A DNA stretch of 6,891 nt from Candidatus Latescibacterota bacterium (GTDB taxonomy: Bacteria; Latescibacterota; 4484-107), in contig JAUWMS010000130.1 of NCBI GenBank assembly GCA_030613045.1, forward strand, positions 1 through 6,891, written 5' to 3'. A model generated the notes under the pieces. The model did no database searches, was not told the origin of the DNA, and worked only from the letters and a program-made list of their open reading frames with translations. Numbering within the stretch: the first letter of the stretch is position 1; each line of letters opens with the position of its first letter. Shown piece by piece: positions 1 to 5,767 of this stretch. The position numbers and the translations under genes are program-made.

Positions 1-33
1 GATGTCCCCAAAGACGTGGCGGTGATGTTGTGA
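1..33 (+). CDS. Possible 3' end of an upstream gene (partial)
   Basis: Frame 1 is open from the window edge and reads DVPKDVAVML before a TGA at 31-33. Ten codons are too few to assign a family. It is listed because the next gene does not begin until 110 and the composition is gene-like. The other two forward frames also stop within about 60 bases, so this is a weak call that only upstream sequence could settle. Confidence 0.25.
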   Translation, partial: DVPKDVAVML

Positions 34-109
34 TGTTCAAAATATAGAGGAATCCGACAGCTACTGAGAGGGAGCCTGAACCTTTTACTCTTTTTGAAGG
101 GAGGATGCG

Positions 110-1108
110 TTGAAAGCTTTGATATTCGTAGCATGCGCAGGCTTGTGTACACTCTCACAGGTAGTATTTGGAGCAGATATCAATTTAGGCGTTGAGATTT
201 CCGAGATCATGTACGATACACCGAACGATTATGATGCTGGAGGAGAATGGATTGAAATTTACAATGACACGGGCTCGCCATTGGACATTAGTAATTGGCA
301 GGTATGGGATGGTGCTATTTGGAGAACCATCAGCCAAGAGAGTGGTTACGGCGATATAACCAATATCCCCGCCGGGTCATATGCGGTGATTTGTGAGAAC
401 GCCACGACATATGATTTTGTGGCATTATATGATGGTGATCCCTTCCCCAATTTTCCTGCTTCGCGTTACCTAGGGAGATTAGATGGCACAATAAGTTTGC
501 TGCAGAGTGGGGAGATTATTCGTCTGAGAGATGACTCTACCCCTACACCTGTAACATATCAAGATTTCGACTATCCAGACAATGCTACGAACGCAGCTTT
601 GGTAAAAGCTGTAATACGCTCTAGTGAAGATGCCTCCTCCAACTGGGAGCAAGCTACAACCGTTTCTGGCAGCCCAGGAGTGGAGGGCGAGGATCAATCC
701 CTCCCCGTCACCCTCTCCTCCTTCACCGCGCTCCCCGGCGATGGCCAGATCGTCCTGCGTTGGATCACGGAGAGTGAGATTGACAATCTCGGCTTCAACG
801 TGTATCGCAGTCTGAAAGAGGACGGGGAATATAGGAGGATCAACGGGGACTTGATTCGTGGGGCCGGAAGCTCGGCTATGAGAAGCGAGTATTCCTTCAC
901 CGACGTGCGGTTGACCAACGGACGGACATACTGCTACAAGCTCGAGGACGTCAGCTTCGATGGGAAGCACACGCTTCACGGTCCGATCCAGGCCATCCCC
1001 AAGGGTGCCGCACAGAGCGAAGAAGAGGCGTCCGAGGAGGAGTGGCCCAAGCGCAGTGGCTGGGGCAAGGTGAAACATTCCCTGCAATCGGGAGCGAAAG
1101 AGGACTGA
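110..1108 (+). CDS. Secreted lamin-tail-domain protein with C-terminal fibronectin-III-like module
   Basis: A 332-residue exported protein of unknown specific role. Residues 1-21 form a signal peptide (MKALIF start, hydrophobic core, likely cleavage near VFG/AD). Residues about 29-191 look like a lamin tail domain, an immunoglobulin-like beta fold: they show EISEIMYDTP, GGEWIEIYNDTG, LDISNWQVWD, IPAGSYAVI and the closing GSPGVEGE. Residues about 198-297 form a second beta module (LPVTLSSFTA, LRWITESEIDNLGFNVYRS, YCYKLEDV) of the fibronectin-III-like kind common at the C-termini of surface proteins in uncultured phyla. The last 35 residues are charged, with an acidic run and then a basic WGKVK segment. 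The TTG start at 110 is chosen because AAGGGAGG (97-104) sits 5 bases upstream; the ATG at 105 is out of frame and stops at once. GC content rises sharply at the boundary between the two modules. The next gene follows after 3 bases. The domain reading is fairly sure; the function is unknown, perhaps surface adhesion or scaffolding. Confidence 0.85.
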   Translation: MKALIFVACAGLCTLSQVVFGADINLGVEISEIMYDTPNDYDAGGEWIEIYNDTGSPLDISNWQVWDGAIWRTISQESGYGDITNIPAGSYAVICENATTYDFVALYDGDPFPNFPASRYLGRLDGTISLLQSGEIIRLRDDSTPTPVTYQDFDYPDNATNAALVKAVIRSSEDASSNWEQATTVSGSPGVEGEDQSLPVTLSSFTALPGDGQIVLRWITESEIDNLGFNVYRSLKEDGEYRRINGDLIRGAGSSAMRSEYSFTDVRLTNGRTYCYKLEDVSFDGKHTLHGPIQAIPKGAAQSEEEASEEEWPKRSGWGKVKHSLQSGAKED

Positions 1109-1111
1109 CTT

Positions 1112-1723
1112 TTGAAGGACCAGATCCGCGCCCGGAAGATCCGGGTGCGAAAAAGGATGATCGCTCAGCGCAAGGCCCTCTCCGCCGAGGCGGTCCGGGA
1201 AAGCAGTGAGGCGATTCGGAGGCGGCTCCTTGCCCTTTCGGAGGTTGCGGAGGCCCGGGTGATCCATTGCTACGTATCCGCCAAGCACAACGAGGTGGAT
1301 ACGCGGCGCCTGATTTCGGATGCGCTCGAGGAGGGGAAGCGCATCGTGGTTCCGGTGACGGACCTTCGGCAGCGGCGGCTGGATCATTCCGAGATCAAGT
1401 GTCTGGACGAATTGGAGCGCAGCGTCTTTGGGCTTTTGGAGCCGAAGGAAGAATATAGGAGACCCATCGGGATAAACGAGATAGACTTGGTGATTGTGCC
1501 GGGCTTGGCGTTCGATCCCCAAGGCAACCGGATCGGTTTCGGCGGTGGTTTTTACGACCGATTTCTGAGCGTGGTTCAGGCTCCGAAGATCGCGTTGGCG
1601 TATTCGTTTCAGGTGCTGGAGAAGATCGAGGCAGGTCCGCACGATGTGAGGATGGATAAGGTGGTCACCGACGAGCGCGTTTACGACGGCACAACACGGC
1701 ACAAAAAAATGATTGACTTTTGA
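1112..1723 (+). CDS. 5-formyltetrahydrofolate cyclo-ligase (MTHFS / YgfA family)
   Basis: This cytoplasmic enzyme converts 5-formyltetrahydrofolate to 5,10-methenyltetrahydrofolate using ATP, returning a storage or inhibitory folate to the one-carbon pool. The 203-residue length is normal for the family. The N-terminal helix is rich in Lys/Arg (KIRVRKRMIAQRKAL, residues 9-23), as expected for the ATP-contacting region. KHNEVDT (59-64) carries the conserved Glu. KRIVVPVTD (76-84) is the central strand. The signature is at residues 129-152: VPGLAFD, GNRIGFGGGFYDRFL, the glycine-rich nucleotide loop. The C-terminal block HDVRMDKVVTDERV (177-190) is also canonical. The TTG start at 1112 has AAAGAGGA (1097-1104) 7 bases upstream, inside the end of the previous gene. 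The 3-base gap implies co-transcription with the lamin-tail gene, although no functional link is evident. Its last codons overlap the -35 box of the next promoter. Confidence 0.95.
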   Translation: MKDQIRARKIRVRKRMIAQRKALSAEAVRESSEAIRRRLLALSEVAEARVIHCYVSAKHNEVDTRRLISDALEEGKRIVVPVTDLRQRRLDHSEIKCLDELERSVFGLLEPKEEYRRPIGINEIDLVIVPGLAFDPQGNRIGFGGGFYDRFLSVVQAPKIALAYSFQVLEKIEAGPHDVRMDKVVTDERVYDGTTRHKKMIDF

Positions 1724-1741
1724 GCGGATTTGTTTTATACT
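1713..1741 (+). promoter_or_regulatory. Near-consensus sigma-70-type promoter
   Basis: TTGACT (1713-1718) and TATACT (1736-1741) are separated by exactly 17 bases. Each hexamer differs from consensus at one position. The -35 box lies in the last codons of the folate gene and the -10 box just after its stop codon. Transcription should start near 1748 and read into the coiled-coil protein and ssb, making them a unit separable from the genes upstream. Confidence 0.7.
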
Positions 1742-1748
1742 TCAAATG

Positions 1749-1779
1749 GTCGATTCAGTCCGATAAAAGGAGAATCGAC
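1749..1779 (+). promoter_or_regulatory. Hairpin at the predicted 5' end of the coiled-coil/ssb transcript
   Basis: GTCGATTC (1749-1756) is perfectly complementary to GAATCGAC (1772-1779); flanking bases 1748 and 1780 could add a G-U pair. The 15-base loop carries AAAAGG, part of a Shine-Dalgarno-like AAAAGGAG (1765-1772) whose last base enters the stem. The hairpin begins almost at the predicted transcription start. It could stabilise the 5' end of the mRNA or hide the binding site. It has no U-tract and is not a terminator. The pairing is seen directly; any role is inferred. Confidence 0.4.
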
Positions 1780-1781
1780 TA

Positions 1782-1802
1782 ATGGGGAGCGGAACCTTTT
1801 GA
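1782..1802 (+). other. Possible six-codon leader mini-ORF
   Basis: ATG at 1782 reads MGSGTF and stops with TGA at 1800-1802. AGGAG (1768-1772) is 9 bases upstream, a better binding site than many genuine genes have. It lies between the 5' hairpin and the start of the coiled-coil gene. It could be a translated leader or simply chance. It contains no run of one amino acid that would suggest classical attenuation. Confidence 0.2.
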
Positions 1803-1827
1803 GACGATGAACGAGAAGGGGAAATTG

Positions 1828-2358
1828 ATGCGAGCAAGGTGGATAGTTGCTTTTTTCTTGGTATTTCTGGCTATATCGGTGGCTCATGTGGGGGCGGAAG
1901 ATGTGGTAATCCGGGAGCGATTGGCCCGCTTGGAGGAAGGGCAAAGGGGACTGAGGGAGCTGACCGATAAGCGGTTCGACGATATAAATCGTCGCTTTGA
2001 CGATATGAATGACTCTATTAATAGTCGCTTTGACTCTATAAATCGCCGGTTCGACGACCTTCGCTTTTGGCTTCAGATTATCCTGGGTGCCTTGGTGGTG
2101 ATCATCGGAGCCTTGGTGGCCCAGTGGTTTCTGATGTGGAAGCGGATTATCGGAGTGGAGTCTCTCGTTGCGAACCGTGCGACTGAGGTGGATCAGGTCC
2201 TCGCGGATCAAAAGGAACAGATTACGGAGGTGAATCGCGTATTCGCGAATCAAAAGAAAGAGTCTGCAAAGGCGGATCGGGTGCTCGCGGATCAACGGCA
2301 AGAGATCGAGGAGCTTCGGATGCGTCTCGGCGCGTTGGAAGCGAAGTTGGCAGGTTAA
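1828..2358 (+). CDS. Coiled-coil membrane protein with RFDD heptads and four 14-residue repeats
   Basis: I do not recognise a characterised function. From the ATG at 1828 the protein has 176 residues. Residues 1-23 are an export signal (MRARW, hydrophobic core, likely cut after VGA). Residues 26-79 are a coiled coil with RFDDINR-type heptads from residue 49. Residues about 80-102 are a transmembrane helix followed by WKR. Residues 119-174 are four consecutive 14-residue units ([14 protein letters not shown] and variants), a second coiled coil. The positive-inside rule places the RFDD coil outside the cytoplasmic membrane and the 14-residue coil in the cytoplasm. The start at 1828 is preferred because AAGGGGA (1816-1822) lies 5 bases upstream and the signal peptide then starts cleanly. 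An in-frame ATG at 1807 would add seven residues with poorer ribosome binding. Its own promoter lies upstream, and ssb follows after 26 bases. RFDD/RFDxxN heptad proteins are widespread but mostly uncharacterised; a structural or tethering role is the simplest guess. Confidence 0.85.
   Translation: MRARWIVAFFLVFLAISVAHVGAEDVVIRERLARLEEGQRGLRELTDKRFDDINRRFDDMNDSINSRFDSINRRFDDLRFWLQIILGALVVIIGALVAQWFLMWKRIIGVESLVANRATEVDQVLADQKEQITEVNRVFANQKKESAKADRVLADQRQEIEELRMRLGALEAKLAG
1972..2064 (+). repeat. RFDD heptad repeats within the coiled-coil gene
   Basis: About 21-base coding units give [14 protein letters not shown], then a four-residue SINS step, then RFDSINR and RFDDLR. The four-residue insertion turns one heptad into an 11-residue hendecad, which would locally change the handedness of the coil. 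Synonymous codons differ between units (CGG TTC GAC against CGC TTT GAC), so the units are not recent copies. Confidence 0.7.
2182..2349 (+). repeat. Four tandem 42-base units encoding 14-residue coiled-coil repeats
   Basis: Units begin at 2182, 2224, 2266 and 2308. They encode [42 protein letters not shown] and a degenerate [14 protein letters not shown]. The first three clearly share a V/ADxVLADQ core; the last keeps only the heptad pattern. Fourteen residues equal two heptads, so the register is preserved through the array. Confidence 0.75.
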
Positions 2359-2384
2359 ACCATCATCCAGGAAGGAGGGCCGGC

Positions 2385-2810
2385 ATGGCTAAAGGGACGG
2401 TGAACAAGGCGATTCTCATTGGACGTTTGGGCGCGGATCCCGAATTGAAGTATACGCCGAGCGGCGCGGCTGTGGTGAATTTCAATATTGCTACGGATGA
2501 GAGTTGGACCGATGCGAGCGGTGTGAAGCAGGAACGCACGGAGTGGCATCGGATCGTCGCATGGAGGAAGTTGGCGGAGATTTGCGGCGAATACCTCAAG
2601 AAGGGCAGCCGTGTGTATATTGAGGGACAGTTGCAGACCCGGTCGTGGGAAGGACAGGACGGGGTGAAGCGGTACACCACGGAGATCGTCGCGCGCAATA
2701 TGCAGATGCTGGACACCAAGGCGACAGGTGGGAAGGCACCGACTCCTCAGGAGCCACCACCTCCATCGCCGTCGGAGAAGGCGGAAGGAGAGGATGATCT
2801 TCCGTTCTAA
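2385..2810 (+). CDS. ssb: Single-stranded DNA-binding protein SSB
   Basis: SSB coats single-stranded DNA in replication, recombination and repair and recruits partner proteins through its C-terminal tip. At 141 residues it is a compact member of the family. The N-terminal OB fold (about 1-110) starts [21 protein letters not shown] and contains the expected aromatic DNA-contacting positions: W41, W54 in TEWHRIV, W60 in the place often held by Phe, and W88 in [10 protein letters not shown] short Pro/Ser/Glu linker (about 111-135) with four consecutive prolines leads to the tip EDDLPF, the protein-interaction motif, with Leu where E. coli has Ile. The ATG at 2385 has a strong AAGGAGG (2372-2378) 6 bases upstream. 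It follows the coiled-coil gene by 26 bases, so the two are probably co-transcribed. The MITE-like repeat begins 7 bases after its stop codon. Confidence 0.97.
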   Translation: MAKGTVNKAILIGRLGADPELKYTPSGAAVVNFNIATDESWTDASGVKQERTEWHRIVAWRKLAEICGEYLKKGSRVYIEGQLQTRSWEGQDGVKRYTTEIVARNMQMLDTKATGGKAPTPQEPPPPSPSEKAEGEDDLPF

Positions 2811-2817
2811 ACTGTTC

Positions 2818-2949
2818 AGCCACTTGCAAAAGTCCGAAAAAACTCGAAGACGCCACCCGGCTCGCAGCGGCAAACCGGCTTTATTATTGTCATTTGAGAT
2901 GCGAAATGCCGGGCGCCATCTCATCTGAAGAGGCGTTTTGCAAGGGACT
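2818..2949 (+). repeat. MITE-like element, copy 1
   Basis: A 132-base non-coding element. It is bounded by near-matching terminal inverted repeats: AGCCACTTGCAAAA (2818-2831) and TTTTGCAAGGGACT (2936-2949), whose complement matches at 12 of 14 positions. It is repeated in reverse orientation at 4363-4493. Exact shared stretches include 17 bases (2848-2864 against 4448-4464) and 26 bases (2918-2943 against 4369-4394); the middle is diverged. It begins 7 bases after the ssb stop codon. No reading frame in it resembles a transposase, so if mobile it is non-autonomous. No obvious target-site duplication is visible. Confidence 0.8.
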
Positions 2950-3065
2950 CGGTTGGACGGAATTTTCGAAGCAAATCCCGAATCCGGAATTCAGAACCCC
3001 AAAAGCCTTTTGGATTTCGAGCTGGTTCAAGATATGGATGTTCGCATTTAGAATTTTCCTTAAGA
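2950..3065 (+). repeat. Intergenic sequence resembling a dispersed palindromic repeat
   Basis: This stretch lies between the first MITE-like copy and the hairpin upstream of the first antiporter. It contains short inverted repeats, such as CCAAAA-gcc-TTTTGG (2999-3013) and the near-palindrome GAATCCGGAATTC. If translated in the frame of the following gene it gives SKQIPNPEFRTPKAFWISS. From memory, such peptides are typical spurious translations of intergenic repeats in genomes of uncultured bacteria. Bases 2950-2990 also align loosely with the complement of about 4320-4360, beyond the second MITE-like copy. Only one window is available, so dispersion in the genome cannot be shown. Confidence 0.4.
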
Positions 3066-3072
3066 CCGCGAT

Positions 3073-3101
3073 GCCTCGCCGATACGTCTTCTCGGCGGGG
3101 C
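3073..3101 (+). promoter_or_regulatory. GC-rich hairpin upstream of the first antiporter gene
   Basis: GCCTCGCCGA (3073-3082) pairs with TCGGCGGGGC (3092-3101) as a 10-bp stem with one U-G wobble and a 9-base loop. No U-run follows, so it is unlikely to be an intrinsic terminator. A perfect 8-base palindrome, CCTATAGG (3107-3114), lies just downstream. The structure ends about 38 bases before the likely start codon, so a role in the 5' leader is possible but unproven. Confidence 0.45.
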
Positions 3102-3139
3102 GTTGTCCTATAGGTCGGAGATTGACCTGTGAGAAAAAA

Positions 3140-4315
3140 ATGAGTTTTGAACCAGATGCATTGAATGAACGCTTCGTTTTTGGAGAGAGGGCGTCCCAGT
3201 CGGCGCTGATGCTGTGTCTTCTCAGTGGGTTGGGATTGGGGCTGTTTCTGCCGCCGATTTCCACTTTGGAGCGGACGCTTCATCTGATCTTGTTTTTTCT
3301 ATCCGGAGCGGTGGGCTTTTTCTTCGGGATGAAGGCGGAACTTCGCATCCTCCGAAAGATTCCTCGTGCGTTTTTGGGGCTGTCTTTATTTCAGGCGATT
3401 TTCACGTTTTTGGCGGCGACCGTTCCCTTATACTTCATCTTCCCGATATGGAGAGAAGGGAATTCCGGCTTGGATCTCTTGCGGATCAGCATGACCTTTG
3501 GGATCGTGGCCTCGGTGACGATGTCTCCGATGATCTCCCTGTTTCCCGGGAGGACGGAGCGGAAATGGGACGAGTTTCGGGTTGTGGCGACGATGGCTCT
3601 GTTCGGCAATGTGGTGGCGTTCGTCTTTTTGGGACTCCTTCTTATGCTTCGTAAGGGAGAGGCGATTTCGCTGCTGGGGGTAGAGATCGAAGGGGCGGCC
3701 GGAAGATTGTTCGTGGCTTTGATCTGCGGGGGACTTGTCGGATGCCTGGCCGATTTTTCGAATAGCAAGGAGCGGCTCCTTCACGAGCGTGTTTATCTCC
3801 TGGCGGGGATCTTATTGGTCGGCGCGGGCGTGGCGGGCGCGTTGGGGTTTCCTCCTGTCTTCGTCGGCATGATCGCCGGAATGTGGCTGATCAATGCCAC
3901 TACGAGGCGACTTGAACTGCTCGAAACGATGGATCGGATGCGGGGGATCACAGAAGGGGCTTTTTTGGTGCTTATGGGTGCGGTGCTTCCGACGGCGTCC
4001 CTTCTACGTTCTAAAGATGGACTGATCGTGTTGGGGTTGGGGCTGTTGTTCTTTTCTCTGCGTTTTTTTGGGAAAACAGTCGGAACCGGGATGGGCGCCC
4101 GAATTTTCACGAAGCTGCCCACAACGCGGCGAAATGGGCTTGGACTGACGTTGCTTCCCCAGGGCGGAATCGCATTAGCGGTAGCATATGGACAAGGGTT
4201 GAATGATGTGCTGATGGGTGGGATACTGATTTCGGTGTTGCTTGCGCTGCTCGCGGCTCCGTATGGATGGAGGCGGGTGTTTCGTGAAACGCAAGACGTG
4301 AAATGTGAAACGTGA
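3140..4315 (+). CDS. CPA2-type cation/proton antiporter homologue, first of a tandem pair
   Basis: An integral membrane protein of 391 residues with about 11-12 helices, related to Kef/NhaS-type monovalent cation:proton antiporters. Family-like features in order: the GMKAELRILRK loop (63-73) after an early helix, SVTMSP (125-130) matching the helix motif usually written TSP, the LGFPPVFVGMIAGMWL segment (235-250), and the late block GKTVGTGMGARIF (311-323) with LTLLPQGGIALAVA (336-349), matching the usual glycine-rich 'rGE' helix. The helix that normally carries the ion-binding Asp reads ALFGNVVAF (153-161), with Asn at the expected position. The open frame extends upstream to 2894, but that part is repeat-like DNA and a hairpin. 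The ATG at 3140 is therefore preferred, although its ribosome binding site is weak (GAG at 3131-3133). The last ten codons are read from a heptanucleotide array. The transported ion is unknown; loss of transport activity is possible. Confidence 0.85.
   Translation: MSFEPDALNERFVFGERASQSALMLCLLSGLGLGLFLPPISTLERTLHLILFFLSGAVGFFFGMKAELRILRKIPRAFLGLSLFQAIFTFLAATVPLYFIFPIWREGNSGLDLLRISMTFGIVASVTMSPMISLFPGRTERKWDEFRVVATMALFGNVVAFVFLGLLLMLRKGEAISLLGVEIEGAAGRLFVALICGGLVGCLADFSNSKERLLHERVYLLAGILLVGAGVAGALGFPPVFVGMIAGMWLINATTRRLELLETMDRMRGITEGAFLVLMGAVLPTASLLRSKDGLIVLGLGLLFFSLRFFGKTVGTGMGARIFTKLPTTRRNGLGLTLLPQGGIALAVAYGQGLNDVLMGGILISVLLALLAAPYGWRRVFRETQDVKCET
4283..4315 (+). repeat. Heptanucleotide array at the 3' end of the first antiporter gene
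   Basis: Tandem 7-base units: CGTGAAA (4283), CGCAAGA (4290), CGTGAAA (4297), TGTGAAA (4304) and a partial CGTGA (4311). The array encodes the C-terminal RETQDVKCET, and its last unit provides the TGA stop. Seven is not a multiple of three, so the repeat is not a protein-level repeat. A matching array sits at the end of the second antiporter gene. Confidence 0.75.
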
Positions 4316-4362
4316 CCCTATCCCGGATTTTGGATTGAACGCCCGTAATCCGCACTCACCAG

Positions 4363-4493
4363 AGCCATTTGCAAAACGCCTCTTCAGATGAGATTGTTTC
4401 GGCACTTCGTGCCTCGCATTGACAATAATAAATCTGTTTTGTCGCTACGAGCCGGGTGGCGTCTCCGCATTTTTCGGATTTTTGCAAGTGGCT
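4363..4493 (-). repeat. MITE-like element, copy 2 (inverted relative to copy 1)
   Basis: A 131-base element with clear terminal inverted repeats: AGCCATTTGCAAAA (4363-4376) and TTTTGCAAGTGGCT (4480-4493), which match at 13 of 14 positions. Read on the minus strand it aligns end to end with 2818-2949. A small internal hairpin, GGCAC-ttc-GTGCC in plus-strand reading, lies near the centre (4401-4413) and is degraded in copy 1. From memory, such 'GGCACTTCGTGCCTCGCA' cores resemble palindromic repeats common in uncultured bacterial genomes. The element fills most of the gap between the two antiporter genes and ends 38 bases before the second start codon. Confidence 0.8.
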
Positions 4494-4531
4494 GACCATA
4501 CACCATTCACTTACCGACGAAGGAGCGCATT

Positions 4532-5767
4532 TTGAAGGGCTTTTTGGCGGCTTTGGGAACGGTTCTGCTGGTTTTGGCGGGGTTGCGGATGGATGCGATC
4601 GGAACGGTTCATCCGCTGCTTGCGTCCGGGTTGTTGGTCATTTTGTCGTTTTTCGTGGGTAAAGCCTTCGCAAAGGTGAGGCTTCCGAGGTGGATGGGTT
4701 GTGTGGCGATGGGGTTGCTGTTGGGACCGGAAGGGTTTCGTCTGATCGGGACGGAGGTTCTTGGAAAGATTGAGTGGCTGGAGATGTTGGCGCTTGGGTG
4801 GGTTGCCTTTCGATTGGGCGTTAGCTCATCCGGAGCAAAGGTCCTTTGGCGACAATCGGCTTGGGTAGCGGCCCTGGTGGTTGGGGTGAGTTTCGCTGGC
4901 ACTTTTTTGGCCCTGCTCCTGAGCGGTGTGCCCACCGCTTTTGCGTTGGTTCTAAGTGTGATCGCTGCGGCTTCGGCGCCCTTGGTGCTTTCGTCCATGC
5001 AGGACCATGGAGAGCGACCGGAAAATTCGTCGGAACGATCCATGGCCGTCTGTGCGAGCGTCCTGGCGCTCCTTTTGTGGATCGGTGTAATGGGAGGACT
5101 TCAGCTCACTCAGAGTCGCTGGATTCCCGCGTCCGTGTGGCTGCCCGCACTCAAGCTTGTCGGTGCCGTGGGACTGGCCGTTATGCTGTCTCGTGTTTTC
5201 GGTTTTATTTTTTACAGAGGGCTTTTTGGGAAGATTTTTCTGAGTGCTTGGTTTATTGCGCTCCATCTGTTGTTGGCCTCCGGCGCGGCGATTTTTCTCT
5301 TTGCCGTGACGATGGGTATCGCCTTGCCGGAAGATCGGGAACATCGTAAAGAGCGAAGTGCGTTGGGGCGTTCTCCGGCTCAGATGGCGGCGCTGTTCCT
5401 GTTTGCCTTTTTGGGAACTCAGATGCACTTCCGGTTTGTTCTGACGGCCTCTTTCCTATGGCCTGTCGCAGTGGGTTATCTTTTGGCGATGGGGGCAAGC
5501 AAGCTGGCGGGGATCTATGCGGCGCGATCTATGCTAAAGAAGATGGGACTTAGAAGATGGGATGGCGCGGCGTGTTTTCTTCCTCAGATTTTTCTTCCGC
5601 TTACGCTGATCGCGGCCATGGAGGCTCAACTGTCCGGCGTGCCCGGATTCGAGAAACTCCCCGAGTTCAGCAATATAGCCTATTTTGGGGTGCTCTGGGG
5701 GAGTTTGATTTTTCCGATAGCGGCTCGTGTGAAGCGGGAAGTGAAAGCGGACGACGAGGAAACGTAA
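4532..5767 (+). CDS. CPA2-type cation/proton antiporter homologue, second of a tandem pair
   Basis: An integral membrane protein of 411 residues with about 12 helices. The early helix pair has KVRLPRWMGCVAMGLLLGP (48-66), matching the family's 'lP.vvG.ilaGillGP' signature. FRLGVSSSGAKVLWRQ (93-108) is the conserved loop. AASAPLVLSSMQDHGE (147-161) corresponds to the TSP-type unwound helix, with Ala in place of Thr. The next helix reads AVCASVLALLL (172-182) and lacks the Asp normally used for ion/proton binding. SPAQMAALFLFAFLGTQM (281-298) and KLAGIYAARS to PQIFLPLTLIAA (324-362) match the late half of the fold, with no Glu in the usual 'rGE' motif. The TTG start at 4532 has AAGGAG (4520-4525) 6 bases upstream. 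The C-terminal tail is charged. It is similar in plan to its neighbour but clearly diverged, so the pair is either an old duplication or two subunits. The substrate cannot be told from sequence. Confidence 0.85.
   Translation: MKGFLAALGTVLLVLAGLRMDAIGTVHPLLASGLLVILSFFVGKAFAKVRLPRWMGCVAMGLLLGPEGFRLIGTEVLGKIEWLEMLALGWVAFRLGVSSSGAKVLWRQSAWVAALVVGVSFAGTFLALLLSGVPTAFALVLSVIAAASAPLVLSSMQDHGERPENSSERSMAVCASVLALLLWIGVMGGLQLTQSRWIPASVWLPALKLVGAVGLAVMLSRVFGFIFYRGLFGKIFLSAWFIALHLLLASGAAIFLFAVTMGIALPEDREHRKERSALGRSPAQMAALFLFAFLGTQMHFRFVLTASFLWPVAVGYLLAMGASKLAGIYAARSMLKKMGLRRWDGAACFLPQIFLPLTLIAAMEAQLSGVPGFEKLPEFSNIAYFGVLWGSLIFPIAARVKREVKADDEET

Noticed and set aside
479..1702. A 407-codon open frame on the minus strand opposite the lamin-tail and folate genes
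   Set aside because: It shows no recognisable family, is rich in Pro/His/Arg/Leu typical of antisense reading of GC-biased genes, and lies across two genes with clear families and ribosome binding sites.
1735..2301. A 188-codon minus-strand open frame opposite the coiled-coil gene
   Set aside because: Its apparent repeats ([12 protein letters not shown]) are the mirror image of the tandem coding repeats on the plus strand; there is no independent support.
2182..2349. Tandem 42-base units considered as a CRISPR-like or non-coding array
   Set aside because: They are in frame, encode a continuous coiled coil, have no spacers and diverge at synonymous positions.
2811..2960. Target-site duplications around the MITE-like copies
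   Set aside because: Bases next to the terminal repeats at 2818/2949 and 4363/4493 do not form matching direct repeats, so no insertion footprint could be claimed.
3026..3054. Possible promoter TTCAAG-17-TAGAAT before the first antiporter
   Set aside because: The -35 box matches consensus at only three positions and lies in repeat-like AT-rich DNA, where chance matches are expected.
2894..3139. N-terminal extension of the first antiporter from an ATG at 2894
   Set aside because: The 82 extra residues are read from the end of the MITE-like element, repeat-like DNA and a hairpin. They resemble spurious repeat translations, and antiporter homology begins only after 3140.
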